Shown here: positions 63,819 through 64,000 of the stretch, one piece after another
How the letters are laid out: every line of letters begins with the position of its first letter
Position numbering within the stretch: position 1 is the first letter of the stretch
NCBI GenBank assembly: GCA_018267915.1
Contig: JAFDXN010000033.1
Location: 310,001-374,000, forward strand
Length of the DNA: 64,000 bases
Reading direction: 5' to 3'
Source of the DNA: Bacteroidota bacterium
Lineage (GTDB): Bacteria > Bacteroidota > Bacteroidia > Chitinophagales > Chitinophagaceae
The notes under the pieces: model-generated
The model's input: only the letters and a program-made list of their open reading frames with translations
Databases searched by the model: none
What the model was told of the DNA's origin: nothing
Position numbers and translations under genes: made by a program

Positions 63819-64000
63819 ACGAACAGAACGAAAAAAGCAACCGCAATGTAATGATGCGCTACGCAGGCTTGGCCACCACATGGATGGTTTCGCTGGCAGC
63901 TGCCGTATATATCGGTTATGAGCTGGACAAATGGCTGAAATGGGGCTTTCCTCTTTTCATTATTCTTTCACCCATAGTTATGCTGGCCGGCTTGTTCTGG
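63815..64000 (+). CDS. AtpZ/AtpI-family protein (3' end outside window)
   Basis: The first 62 residues begin MNEQNEKSNRNVMMRYAGLA, followed by two hydrophobic helices around a short loop (SLAAAVYIGYELDKW; FIILSPIVMLAGLFW). This is the AtpZ/AtpI layout that precedes the F-type ATP synthase a-subunit gene. It was not among the longer frames because the window ends in it. Likely the start of the atp operon. Confidence 0.82.
   Translation, partial: MNEQNEKSNRNVMMRYAGLATTWMVSLAAAVYIGYELDKWLKWGFPLFIILSPIVMLAGLFW

Overview
The window comes from a member of the phylum Bacteroidota, probably a Chitinophagales-like bacterium. The evidence is six secreted proteins that end in a type IX secretion (T9SS) sorting tail, a PorW/SprE-type T9SS component, perfect matches to the Bacteroidota promoter -7 element (TAnnTTTG), many lipoproteins, DUF4468 and PSP1/RicT proteins, and a CrtYcd-type carotenoid cyclase. 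The bulk of the window is ordinary chromosome. One stretch, about 27.2-31.3 kb, looks accessory: it is AT-rich and full of small lipoproteins, a broken gene and hairpin repeats.

Layout. 1-12.3 kb: partial sppA, folK, a deoxynucleoside kinase, two large tandem T9SS cargo proteins with a possible papain-like Cys-His-Asp site, recQ, and an OprB-type porin behind a DtxR/MntR-like palindrome. 12.3-15.7 kb: a membrane protein, ricT and holB. 15.8-21.8 kb: a complete carotenoid locus in two translationally coupled operons. The first is crtZ, lycopene cyclase, an SRPBCC protein and a CarH/LitR-like B12 photoreceptor repressor. The second is an ECF sigma factor, crtI, crtB and idi. Between them lie four copies of a 10-bp box, spaced exactly 27 bp and alternating in orientation, over a good promoter. 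21.8-26.7 kb: DUF4468, SPFH and Arc-type genes, a hypothetical gene, and the rplK-rplA-rplJ-rplL operon, here without nusG or rpoBC neighbours.

27.2-31.3 kb (accessory): a tandem pair of paralogous lipoproteins, a further lipoprotein, and a glycosyltransferase pseudogene cut off by an array of about 114-bp double-hairpin units. A DUF559 (Vsr-like) endonuclease gene sits between an inverted unit and a second direct array, and a lone unit lies at 36.8 kb. This DUF559 plus hairpin-repeat arrangement is the best candidate for an undescribed mobile or repeat-maintenance system.

31.3-64 kb: a LytS/LytTR-type two-component pair, a T9SS cargo protein, an APC permease coupled to a PLP enzyme, an RDD protein, a prokaryotic pentameric ligand-gated channel homologue, further T9SS cargo, a GNAT, an RRM protein, an M1 peptidase with a barrel-like C-terminus, rimM-trmD-rplS, two modular T9SS paralogues, nupC, an M32 carboxypeptidase, a RelA/SpoT homologue, a PorW/SprE-like protein with a long 11-residue repeat, and the start of an AtpZ/ATP-synthase locus.

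All coordinates, motif positions and repeat spacings were read by eye from the sequence. Family names rest on recognised motifs, not on database searches.
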